In this document: positions 24,672 to 34,668 of the stretch, piece after piece
How the letters are laid out: every line of letters begins with the position of its first letter
Numbering within the stretch: position 1 is the first letter of the stretch
Assembly: GCA_031282505.1 (NCBI GenBank)
Contig: JAITDP010000004.1
Location: 1-49,777, forward strand
Length of the DNA: 49,777 nucleotides
Direction of reading: 5' to 3'
From: Mycoplasmataceae bacterium
GTDB lineage: Bacteria; Bacillota_I; Bacilli_A; Mycoplasmatales; Mycoplasmoidaceae
Made by a program: the position numbers and the translations under genes
Notes under the pieces: model-generated
Told to the model about the DNA's origin: nothing
The model's database searches: none
The model's input: the letters and a program-made list of their open reading frames with translations, nothing else

Positions 24672-24694
24672 TTTTTGATATAATATATTTGTAA

Positions 24695-26500
<1,806 letters not shown>

Positions 26501-26517
26501 GTCTTTTAATATAATAT

Positions 26518-26565
26518 ATGGGTAAGCACACCTCCTTTCATAAATGTGCTTACACTATTATTTAA
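26518..26565 (+). CDS. Possible 15-codon leader peptide
   Basis: ATG (26518) begins 2 nt after TATAAT (26510-26515) and reads MGKHTSFHKCAYTII, ending TAA at 26563-26565, whose last base is the A of the next ATG (TAATG). The arrangement fits a coupled leader ORF. Transcription may however start at 26521-26523, inside the ORF, so it may not be translated. It coincides with a perfect hairpin described separately. Confidence 0.35.
   Translation: MGKHTSFHKCAYTII
26522..26553 (+). promoter_or_regulatory. Perfect hairpin with anti-Shine-Dalgarno-like loop in 5' leader
   Basis: GTAAGCACA (26522-26530) pairs perfectly with TGTGCTTAC (26545-26553), 9 bp, loop of 14 nt. The segment CACCTCCTTTC (26529-26539) equals the 3' tail of typical bacterial 16S rRNA. 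There is no T run after it, so it is not an ordinary terminator. It lies just downstream of TATAAT and upstream of the membrane-protein ATG at 26565. Confidence 0.6.
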
Positions 26566-27322
26566 TGGCTCTTTGAAATCTCCCAGCATTTATTTTTATA
26601 TCAGTTTTTGTTTTTGCATTATTACCATTTTTTATTTACGGATACTTTTGCAATAAAAAAATTACAAACATTGAAGAATTTTACACTCGAAATATATTAC
26701 CATTAAAAATAACGGGGGGGTCCTTCTCGCATGTGAACTAATACACGAAATAGCTAACGCCACTATAGATTTTAGTCCTGGTGGGTTTCCTTTTTTCTTT
26801 TCAGATCTAATTGTTTTTACTTTGTGTGGTTTTGCTTTTAGTAAAAAAGGAACAACTTTTAATTTATTAATGTATATATCATTTATGATGTTGGGCGTTG
26901 CTGAATTTTTTGCAATGTTAGTAGCACCTCAAATGATAATTAATTTTGACCGATTGTACAATGGAAGCTATGGATTTTCAACAGCATACGCTTTAATGTC
27001 ACACTTGTTATGCATTGCTTGTTTTATTTGGTTATGTATATACAGAATTGTAAAATTAGACAAAAAAGACATACGCAAAGCTGTTGGATTGTCTATTACA
27101 ATGCCAATAATTATAATGACATTGTCTTTTTTGTTTAAATGTAATTATGATTATTCCTTATCATTGGATGAAAATACTGGTTTTCACTACACTTATGATT
27201 ATATAAACTTAACTTATAGTCTTCTTTGTTTTTTTCCTCTTTCAATTATTATTTTTTTAACTTCTTGAGCTATATTAGTTAAAACAGAAAAATACTGCAT
27301 AAAAAAATATAATAATATTTAA
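26565..27322 (+). pseudogene. Membrane protein gene, frameshifted at a G7 tract (phase-off or broken)
   Basis: From ATG 26565 the frame is open through MALWNLPAFIFISVFVFALL and on to a G7 run at 26714-26720, then stops within nine codons. After the tract the -1 partner frame is open to TAA at 27320-27322, with hydrophobic helices (ILLACELIHEIANAT, FFFSDLIVFTLCGFAF, LIMFMML..-like segments). One extra G (G8) joins both halves into 252 aa with six or seven membrane helices, close in length and layout to the 251-aa protein at 31407. The pattern resembles small YwaF/TMEM164-type membrane proteins, weakly. The stop touches the tRNA-Lys gene. Confidence 0.75.
26714..26720 (+). repeat. Poly-G7 tract at the frameshift
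   Basis: Seven G in an otherwise AT-rich gene, about 50 codons after the start. Eight G (or five) restores the reading frame. Slippage site candidate, or a base-count error. Confidence 0.85.
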
Positions 27323-27398
27323 GTTCCGTTAGCTCAGTTGGTAGAGCAAATGACTCTTAATCATTGGGTCGTGGGTTCGAATCCCTCACGGAGCACCA
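27323..27398 (+). tRNA. tRNA-Lys (CTT)
   Basis: 76 nt with encoded CCA. Acceptor GTTCCGT/ACGGAGC (one T-G pair), anticodon stem AATGA/TCATT and loop CTCTTAA giving anticodon CTT (lysine, AAG). TATAAT (27308-27313) sits 9 nt before base 1 within the end of the preceding gene. The 3' CCA is adjacent to the stop of convergent dusB. Confidence 0.95.
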
Positions 27399-28361
27399 TT
27401 ATACTTTCTTTTTTAACTTTTTAATCATAGTTTCATAATTGTTTTCAAGAATCAAATCCTTAATTAATTGTTTTCGGTTTAATATTGAAAAAAAATAAGA
27501 TGATAAATGTTGACGAATCAATAAAATTGCTCTTTTTTCACCAAAATCTTTTTTTAATAATTCAAGATGTTTAATTATCATTAAAACTCTTTGTTTAATC
27601 GAAATTTGTTTTGGTAAAATTTTTTTTGATATGTATTGATTACATTCCTTAAATATTCAAGGATTGCCAATGGACGCACGGCCTATCATTACCGCATCAC
27701 ACTTAGTTTCTTTTAACATTTTTTGAGCATCAAAACAAGTTTTGATATCTCCACTGCCTATCACAGGAATATCAACAGCTTGTTTAATTTTTTTTATAAT
27801 TTCTCAATCACTTTTTCCAGAAAATTCTTGCACCTTAGTTCGAGGATGAATAATGATTGCATCAACACCAGCTTTTTCAGCCATTACAGCAATTTCAATT
27901 GCATTGATATGCTTATCATCTCACCCACTACGAATCTTAATACTAACAGGTGTAGTTAAAACACTTTTAAGAGATTTAATAATCTCAACTATCTTATCTG
28001 GATGTTTCATTAAAGCACATCCTGCTTTTTTACTGATTGCAACCTTTCTTGCAGGACAACCACAATTTAAATCAATAATATCTGGTTTGCATGTTTTTTC
28101 AATATATTTAGCTGCACATGTTAATTCATTAACATTCTCACCAAATATTTGTATAGAAATAGGATGATTTGTTTTATCATACTTAATCATATCTAATGTT
28201 TTTTTGTTTTGTCTTACAACACCAGCATCACTAATCATTTCACTACACAATAATCCAGCACCTTGTTGTTTACACAAAATCATAAATGCATTATTAGTAA
28301 CACCAGCCATAGGAGCTAAGAAGACTTTTTTAGAAAAATTTAATTTACTAATTTTTGCCAC
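27399..28361 (-). CDS. dusB: tRNA-dihydrouridine synthase
   Basis: 320 aa with TGA Trp. FMN-dependent reduction of uridine to dihydrouridine in the D-loop. Seen: N-terminal FLAPMAGVTNNAFM, ..QIFGENVNELTCAAKYIE.., catalytic Cys region DLNCGCPARKV, VSIKIRSGWDD, HPRTKVQEFSGKSDW, IGSGDIKT and MIGRASIGNPWIF, all Dus signatures. It starts at GTG 28361, which lies inside a short ORF that is a duplicated N-terminal fragment of the 74-aa membrane gene, so coupled translation is possible. Confidence 0.94.
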
Positions 28362-28422
28362 TAGTAATAAATATGTAAGAAATTTTTCTATATTGTAGGT
28401 TTGCTCTATAATGTTTTACCAT
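28348..28422 (-). pseudogene. Truncated duplicate of the 74-aa membrane gene, upstream of dusB
   Basis: 24-aa ORF MVKHYRANLQYRKISYIFIT.. ending TAG at 28348-28350. Its first 18 codons copy those of the neighbouring gene (MAKYTANQQYRKISYIFM..) with the same TATAAT about 8 nt upstream. The rest of the copy is missing and dusB follows in another frame. It now looks like a donated promoter plus leader ORF for dusB. Confidence 0.7.
28373..28422 (-). repeat. Direct repeat copy A (with 28635-28681)
   Basis: 50 nt, about three-quarters identical to 28635-28681; the shared core includes gtaagaaatttttctatatt. Copy B is the start of the intact 74-aa gene. Confidence 0.8.
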
Positions 28423-28456
28423 ATATATCAATTATAAATAACGTATGTTAATTATT

Positions 28457-28681
28457 TTAGCTAACTAACATGAAAATACCTGGAATTAAACCTGCAAAAA
28501 ATAATTGACACACACCTAATGTTACATGAGGCTGATTATCAGTAATAGATTTTTTAGTAGCTAAAGTCATAGGAATTAACCAAAGAAGTGGAACAAGGAA
28601 AATACCAACACATACACATGAAATTACCATAAAAATGTAAGAAATTTTTCTATATTGTTGATTTGCTGTATATTTTGCCAT
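28457..28681 (-). CDS. Small two-helix membrane protein, unknown function
   Basis: 74 aa. Basic N-terminus (MAKYTANQQYRKIS), then helices FMVISCVCVGIFLVPLLWLI and LGVCQLFFAGLIPGIFMLV separated by a short polar loop (TKKSITDNQP). The pattern of a Trp-Leu-Ile-Pro motif followed by a LGVC-type second helix occurs in small conserved Firmicute and mollicute membrane proteins of unknown role. TATAAT stands 8 nt upstream of the ATG. A truncated copy sits before dusB. Confidence 0.7.
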   Translation of the reverse strand: MAKYTANQQYRKISYIFMVISCVCVGIFLVPLLWLIPMTLATKKSITDNQPHVTLGVCQLFFAGLIPGIFMLVS

Positions 28682-28747
28682 ACATTTTGATTATAGTACC
28701 AAAAATCACATAACACTTAAAAAAATTTTAATAAACAAGTTTATATT

Positions 28748-29443
28748 TTATTTTTTTAAAGCAATTTCTGCAAGTAATATCCCAGTTGCAACACTAACAT
28801 TCAATGATTGAGAAGTACCAAGCATAGGAATTTTAATAACAAAATCAGATGCTTCAATAACCCCCTTGCTTACACCCCTTTCTTCGTTTCCTATTATTAG
28901 AACAGTGTGATCATCATAATTAATATCTTTGTAATTTGTTGATGAATCGATTAATGCAGATGAATATATTCAAAATTTATTTTCTTTAAGAATTTGTATT
29001 GCATTAGAAAGGTTAGTTACACGAAATAAATTTAAACGATCAGCGGCACCTTGTGAAGTTTTACTTACAACATCTGTGATTTGTACTTGATTGTCTTTTT
29101 TATATATAACGCCATCAACATTAAATGCTTCACATGTTCTTAATATTGCTCCAAAATTATGAGGATCCATTATTGAGTCAACAATAACAAAAATAATTTT
29201 CTTGTCTAAATTAACTTTTGATAAAAAACTTTGTAAATCATTATTTTTTTGTTTTATTGTATAAGATACAACAAATTGATGATTGATACCTTTGAAATTA
29301 TTAAAAAAAGATTGGGCACGAATTGTATATTTTATTCCATTATTTTTTAAAAAATCAATCTCATTTACTTTGTGGTTAGAAATATCAACATGATCTATGT
29401 TTTTTATATTTTCTTTTAATGCTTTAAAACCATATAAAGTCAT
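28748..29443 (-). CDS. rlmB: TrmH-family RNA 2'-O-methyltransferase (RlmB-like)
   Basis: 231 aa. SPOUT methyltransferase: the three knot motifs are visible as IFVIVDSIMDPHNFGAILRT, VLIIGNEERGVSKG and IPMLGTSQSLNVSVATGILL. An N-terminal substrate-binding domain (residues 1-75, starts MTLYGFKALKE) fits RlmB, which methylates a 23S peptidyl-transferase G, or a tRNA TrmH paralogue. TATAAT is 6 nt before the ATG. It is divergent from aspS with only 28 bp between start codons. Confidence 0.88.
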
Positions 29444-29449
29444 ATTTTA

Positions 29450-29465
29450 ATTATAAATATATAAT
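29450..29465. promoter_or_regulatory. Back-to-back -10 boxes for rlmB and aspS
   Basis: Minus-strand TATAAT (29450-29455) and plus-strand TATAAT (29460-29465) lie each exactly 6 nt from its start codon. Only four bases separate the boxes, so both promoters share upstream DNA covering each other's coding start. Both mRNAs should be leaderless. Confidence 0.75.
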
Positions 29466-29471
29466 TATCGT

Positions 29472-30761
29472 ATGTTAACTAATATTAACTTTTTGAAACC
29501 TAATTCCACTAAAACCATCCAAGGTTTTGTTGAAAACATCCGTAATAAAAATAATATATGTTTCCTTGTTGTTAAAGATGTTACTGGTAAGATACAAGTT
29601 ACAGTTGTAAAAGATAAAAGTAATATCTCTGAAGAGTTTTTACAAAAAATAACTCCACAAAGTGTTGTTACTATAAAAGGAAAAATTATTGAAAACCCAA
29701 ATGTTAAATTAAATGGTGTTGAGCTAATTCCTGATACAATCAAACTAGAAACAATTGCTGCTTCTCCATTGCCAATTGACAATACAAGTTTAATTGATAC
29801 AAAACTTGATTATCGTTGGATAGATTTACGTAGTGAACGTAACCAACTTATTTATAAAGTTCAAACATATATCACAAATGTAATGAGACAATGATTGTTT
29901 AAGAAAAATTTTATTGAAGTTCATACACCTTCATTAATTGGAGCGGCTAGTGAAAGTGGAAGTGACTTATTTGAAGTTAGTAACTATTTTGGAAAGAAAG
30001 CTTACTTAGCACAATCACCACAATTTTACAAACAAATGGCTATTAGTGGTGGCTTTGAAAAGGTTTTAGTTGTTGGACCTGTATTTAGAGCTGAGAATTC
30101 TAAAACAAATAAACATGCAACTGAATTTACCGGTTTTGATTTAGAATTTGCTGGGGTTAAAAGTTTTAAAGATGTTATGAAATTAGAAGAACAAATGCTA
30201 ACTTATATGCTTAAACAAGTTCATAAAAAATATGGTGATGAAATTGCTCGAGTTTTTAATGTTCCAGTTGTTGTTCCAACAACTAGATTCCCAACAATGA
30301 GTCTAAAAGATATCTATGTTGAATTAGAACAAAGATACGGCTATACAGTTCCGAAGATTGAGCAAACTGATATTAATGCTGAAGGTGAAAAATATGTACA
30401 AAAACTTGCTATGGACAAATTCAATTCTGAGTTTATGTTTGTTGTTGGATACAGTAGCGAAACACGACCATTCTATCATATGCGTAAAAATGGTATACCA
30501 CAAGGTTTTGATTTAATTTGAAGAGGTGTTGAAATCACAAGTGGAGCACAACGTGAACACCGTTATGAAATACTTAAAAAACAAGCACATGAAAAAGGAA
30601 TAGATAATGATGTTAAATTCTATCTTGATTTCTTTAAATTTGGTTGTCCTCCACACGGCGGATTTGGTATAGGGTTAGATCGTTTAACTATGCTTTTATT
30701 AGGTTTAACTATTAAAGAAACTGAATTTGTTTATAGAAACCCAGATCGTTTGAATCCATAA
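29472..30761 (+). CDS. aspS: Aspartyl-tRNA synthetase, archaeal/eukaryotic type
   Basis: 429 aa, lacking the GAD insertion domain of the roughly 590-aa bacterial enzyme. Anticodon-binding OB-fold (residues 15-100), then class II core: EVHTPSLIGAASESGSDLF, SPQFYKQMAISGGFEKV.. GPVFRAENSKTNKHATEFT, RPFYHM, RGVEITSGAQREHR and PPHGGFGIGLDRL. These match archaeal AspRS, not bacterial AspRS. Whether it is non-discriminating (charging tRNA-Asn too) cannot be seen here. Leaderless start. No bacterial AspRS lies in the window. Confidence 0.9.
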
Positions 30762-30765
30762 GATT

Positions 30766-31377
30766 CTATTTTTTCTTTTTCTTGGCATTCTCCTTTTCTT
30801 TTTTGCGCTCAATTGCCATTCTTTCCTTTTCTAAAATCTTCTCATTCTTTTCATTTTTCTTTTTTTCAATTGAACGAATAGGTGCTATTCATTCCATTTC
30901 TTTATCAAAATTTAATGTTTTTGTAATAACAATTTTTTGTTGAGTATTTTTTTTATCAACACGAATAGTTCTGACTTCACATTCAAACGCTTTTGGTGGG
31001 TTGTATTCATTAGTTTTAATATCTTTTGTTTGATAACAAACAACAAACACTTCTGGTTTATTAGGTTGTGCCTTATCTTCTTTTTGTTGTTGCATACGAA
31101 TGGTTGCAACAGCGCGTTTTTGTTTTTTTCAATAAGATGATAAGTTTGGATTAATGTAATTAACATCATTACGTCTAACTACATAGTGATTAACAACTTG
31201 TCCACGTTTGTTGCTGTCATCGTGTTCTCTGATGTAAGTTTTGATCGTGTTTCAAACTTCATCTTTTTCTTTTCGGTTAGAGACAAAACGACTTAATTCT
31301 TTTTTTTGCTTTCGTTTTTTTCAAATGACATAAAAAATAACTGCAGCAACAAGTATTAAAACTGTTAAATATTGCAT
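30766..31377 (-). CDS. Single-pass membrane-anchored charged protein
   Basis: 203 aa with TGA Trp. Begins MQYLTVLILVAAVIFYVIWK, one N-terminal helix, then a highly charged cytoplasmic part: KKRKQKKELSR, DEVWNTIKTYIREHDDSNKR, a central beta-rich stretch (KPEVFVVCYQTKDIK, KIVITKTLNF), and a Lys/Glu-rich coiled-coil tail. It looks like a small mollicute-specific family of unknown function. It is convergent with aspS, 4 nt apart, and divergent from the gene at 31407. Confidence 0.65.
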
Positions 31378-31406
31378 ATATATGATATTATAAATATAAT
31401 ATCAAT

Positions 31407-32162
31407 ATGGGTTTCCGCTGAATAAATTTAATCGCTGCTTTTTCAGTTTTTATTTTTTTCGGAATAGTATCATTTTTTATATCAAAGTATGTTTCTAAAA
31501 AGAAATATATATATATATATGATAAATATTTTATCCTTACAGTTTGACTTTTGCTAATTGCAATAGAAATTATTCAAATTTGTTTGTATGCATTCATGTT
31601 ACATTATCCGGATGTGTATTATTATTTTTCATTAAATATGTGCACAATTCATATGTTTATCCTTCCATTTTTTTTAAAACAAAGTAAAGAAAAAATATAT
31701 AAAATTTTATTTAATTTTTATGTTGCATTACTTTTTATAACTACTTTTTTCTTTTTAACTGGCATGGAAACTTATCATATAGAAAAAAGATCTATATCAA
31801 TCCCAGATTTTTATCACTCATGAGCACAACATATTCTTATTGTTATTACTTTCTTCCATTTTTTATTTAACAGAAGAAGAATGTATTCCGAATTAAGTGT
31901 AAACGTTCTTGCATCTGGTGTTTTATTTGGAAGCAATGCATGAATATTTTTCATGAGTGAAGCTTTATATTCAGCCGGTGTTGTCAATCCAATTTACGAA
32001 ATATATAACCGAGGAATATTTGATGCGCAATATGGTGAATATATATCAAACGTTATTGTTTTTGTTGTTATCACAGTTGCACTACAACTACTTTATATTT
32101 TATGTTTTTACTTGCAGAATTTATTTGAAAAAATAAAAATTGTTAAGAGTACAAAAATATAA
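31407..32162 (+). CDS. Multi-pass membrane protein with TA-repeat tract (open copy)
   Basis: 251 aa with TGA Trp. About seven hydrophobic segments. After the first helix, the dinucleotide tract encodes KYIYIYDKY at residues 32-40. Later motifs CTIHMFILPFF and NRRRMYSELSVNVLASGVLFG are shared with the next gene. The LP..C-like pattern faintly resembles YwaF/TMEM164 proteins. TATAAT stands 6 nt upstream of the ATG. Members of this local family (also at 26565 and 32171) are all about 250 aa. Role unknown. Confidence 0.7.
31506..31520 (+). repeat. TA-dinucleotide tract (TA)7, in-frame
   Basis: Seven TA units plus T within the open reading frame of the 251-aa protein. Adding or removing one unit would shift the frame. 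Confidence 0.9.
31851..31931 (+). repeat. 81-bp identical segment copy 1 (with 32616-32696)
   Basis: Identical to 32616-32696 at every base, although the surrounding parts of the two genes differ widely. The segment codes for NRRRMYSELSVNVLASGVL and neighbours. Confidence 0.85.
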
Positions 32163-32268
32163 TATAAAATATGTTTTCTTGACTTAATTTAGTTGTTGTA
32201 ATTATAGTAGCTTTAATTTGTGGACTAACATCTTTTTTAATATCTAAATTTATCTCTAAAAAAGCCAA

Positions 32269-32286
32269 TATATATATATATATATA
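32269..32286 (+). repeat. TA-dinucleotide tract (TA)9 at the frameshift
   Basis: Nine TA units. The start frame meets TAA at the tract end; 10 or 7 units would be in frame. A second shorter run, (TA)6, lies at 32378-32390. Confidence 0.9.
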
Positions 32287-32615
32287 ACAAATATTTTATT
32301 TTAATTATTTGACTTTTATTAATTACAATTGAAATTCTTAATATTTCGTTACATGCTTTTAAATGTCACTATCCAGATATATATATATATTTTTCATTAG
32401 TATTGTGTTCAATTCATATGTTTATCCTTCCTTTTTTTATAAAAAATAACAAGCAAAAATTATATAGAATATTCTACAATTTTTATTTCGCTTTGCTCTT
32501 CATAACCTTTATTATTTTTCTAACGGGTATGGAAGTCACACAAATAAATAAAGATTCAATTTCACAACCCGACACTTACCATTCTTGATTGCAACATGTC
32601 TTCATTATTATGATT

Positions 32616-32696
32616 TTCTTCCATTTTTTATTTAACAGAAGAAGAATGTATTCCGAATTAAGTGTAAACGTTCTTGCATCTGGTGTTTTATTTGGA
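32616..32696 (+). repeat. 81-bp identical segment copy 2 (with 31851-31931)
   Basis: Second copy of the perfectly shared segment. A further nearly identical block covers the 3' ends of the two genes (about 32087-32155 and 32849-32921). Confidence 0.85.
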
Positions 32697-32941
32697 GCCA
32701 ATGCATGAATATTTTTTATGTCGAACGCCTTGCATGCAGCTGGTGTATATAAGCCAATTTACGAATTATACAACCGGGAAATATTTTCAAGTTATGGTGT
32801 CAGTGAATACTTAGGTAATTTAATTATCTTTGCTGCAACAACTGTTGTGCTACAACTACTTTATATTTTATGTTTTTACTTGCAAAATTTATTTGAAAAA
32901 ATAAAAATTGTTAAGAGTACATAAATATAATTATCACAACT

Positions 32942-33886
32942 ATGTATACAAAAATACTTCATTGTTCTTATTATTTTGGTAAGTGCTCCTTGTGCAAAAA
33001 ATTCAGGAATGCAAGAAATTTAGCAAAATGAATCGGAAAGCACAAAAATAGTCAATATATATATATATATATAGTTTTTATAACACTAGATATGTTAGTT
33101 CATGATCTAGATTCAGCAAAAAAGATTTTTAATTCAGGATTTAAATGTGTATTTTTTAATCACGATGAGATAGAAAGTCAATTTTTTAAAAAAAATATAA
33201 GCAAAGAAAAATTTTTTGAATTTAGAAAAAAAGCATTCTTAAACTATACATACAGTTATAACGAAGTTGATAAATATGGATATAAATATTTACATTTTTC
33301 TGCCGACTTTAAAAAATGTTTAAAGCCTAGACAACATTTTAAAAAATATGACATTGGTTCCATGATGACAAGTGTTGGTCCAACTGAATTTGATCGCTAT
33401 TTAAAAGCATACAATCTTAAAATATTTTTAAATAAAAAAAATGTTAAAAATTATATTTCAATCATTTCCCGATGTCAGAATCTATTGAATAAAACACAAA
33501 AAGCTAAAAAAGAAACTTTTGACCAATATTTAGACAAAATCAAATCGCATAATGCTATCAAATCATATTCTAGGTTATACCCTTGGTGTAAAACCGTTTT
33601 TATAACCGCAAAAGCAAATCAAAAATATGTTCCAAGCCATAAAATGTTCTATATCATTTCATACAATATTAAACTTTTAACCGATAATGCATTCTTTAAA
33701 AATGAACCTTGATACGATGAAGAACATGTAATGATTGTAAAAGACATAGGTAATATTAATGATGATGTTATTAAATGATGTCAAAAACCACTTACTACAG
33801 GATATAAAAATATTGATTGTTTTAAAACAAAAAATATTTTTGAAGAAGTTCTAAACGATGCTAATGCCAAAGCAAAATTAAAATAG
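32942..33886 (+). CDS. Unknown Cys/Lys-rich protein with in-frame (TA)9 tract
   Basis: 314 aa with TGA Trp; no family recognised. The N-terminus MYTKILHCSYYFGKCSLCKK has Cys8, Cys15 and Cys18, a possible metal-binding cluster. The TA tract encodes YIYIYI at residues 39-44, followed by VFITLDMLVHDLDSAKKI, a possible beta strand entering the main domain. The rest is basic and aromatic (YSYNEVDKYGYKYLHFSADF; KYDIGSMMTSVGPTEFDRYL). There is no signal peptide or transmembrane helix. TATAAT is 10 nt upstream. If the tract slips, translation would stop early, although an internal ATG at 33092 could still be used. Confidence 0.6.
33056..33073 (+). repeat. TA-dinucleotide tract (TA)9, in-frame
   Basis: Nine TA units (18 nt, six codons) in frame in the 314-aa protein; third such tract in 1.6 kb. 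Confidence 0.9.
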
Positions 33887-33888
33887 AT

Positions 33889-34668
33889 TTATTTTTGAAA
33901 AAATTCAACACTATTTATAAAAATAGTATCTCCGATATTTTTGTTTAATATCTTATTAACAATTTCATTGACAATAATAACATTCACAGGTGTGTTAACT
34001 TCTTTTCTAAAAGGTACAGGAGATAATCATGGTGCATCAGTTTCATAAACAATTTTGTTTATTGGCATTGATTTAACAGCAGCGTGTAAATATTCAGCTT
34101 TTGGATATGAAATCTTTCCGCCAATAGCATAATAACATCCAAATTCATTAAATTTTTCAGTTCAATGTTCATCAGTATCATAGCAATGAATCAATATCTT
34201 ATTAAGTTTACTATTATATTCTTTTAATATTTCATATAAATCTTCATAAGCATCTCTGCAATGTACAATTAATGGCAACTTATATTTTATTGCCAATTCA
34301 ATTTGTAATTTAAATAAATTAATTTGTTTTTGTTTATCATAATTTTCAATATGGTAATCAAGGCCACATTCACCAAGACCAAAAATATATTCAATGTTTG
34401 TTTTGATATGTTCTTCTAATTCATCAATCTTATTAATTTCATCAACATATTCAGGATGAATCCCAACAGAACATATTGTTTGTTGGGGATATTGTCTTGC
34501 AATTTTAATTGCCTCAATTGAGGAATTAAAATCAGCGCCAACACAATTAACAAAGACTTTTTTTTCTTGACATTCTTTTAAAATAGCAACAATATTTGTG
34601 TTAAGCGGATCTAAATTTAAATGGCAGTGTGTGTCAAAAAACCTGTAATAACTAATATTAGATAACAT
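33889..34668 (-). CDS. tatD: TatD-family metal-dependent hydrolase (DNase)
   Basis: 259 aa with TGA Trp. TIM-barrel amidohydrolase-fold nuclease. Metal ligands: FFDTHCHLNLD (HxH), GIHPEYVDEI, GLGECGLDYH (Glu), LPLIVHCRDAYED, ILIHCY and ..VYETDAPWLSP (Asp). These are complete. It starts in the stop of the upstream gene (TAATG), so it is co-translated with the condensation-like gene. Family members act in DNA repair or turnover. Confidence 0.95.

Larger units (their letters stand above)
32171..32924 (+). pseudogene. Paralogous membrane protein gene, frameshifted at a (TA)9 tract (phase-off)
   Basis: Start ATG 32171, 7 nt after TATAAT. The frame reads MFSWLNLVVVIIVALICGLTSF.. then runs into (TA)9 at 32269-32286 and stops at TAA 32285-32287. 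From AAC at 32286 the next frame is open to 32924 and aligns throughout with the 251-aa neighbour (LCSIHMFILPFF, NRRRMYSELSVN..). One extra TA unit (10), or two fewer (7), restores a full protein of about 250 aa. No other lesion is seen, which favours a reversible off state over decay. Confidence 0.8.

Noticed and set aside
26522-26553. Hairpin after dnaK as a terminator
   Set aside because: There is no T run after the stem and it lies downstream of a new -10 box, so it is better seen as a leader structure.
32942-33092. Possible frameshift at the third TA tract
   Set aside because: Counting shows the (TA)9 tract is in frame: 18 nt from 33056 to 33073 joins the upstream and downstream frames.
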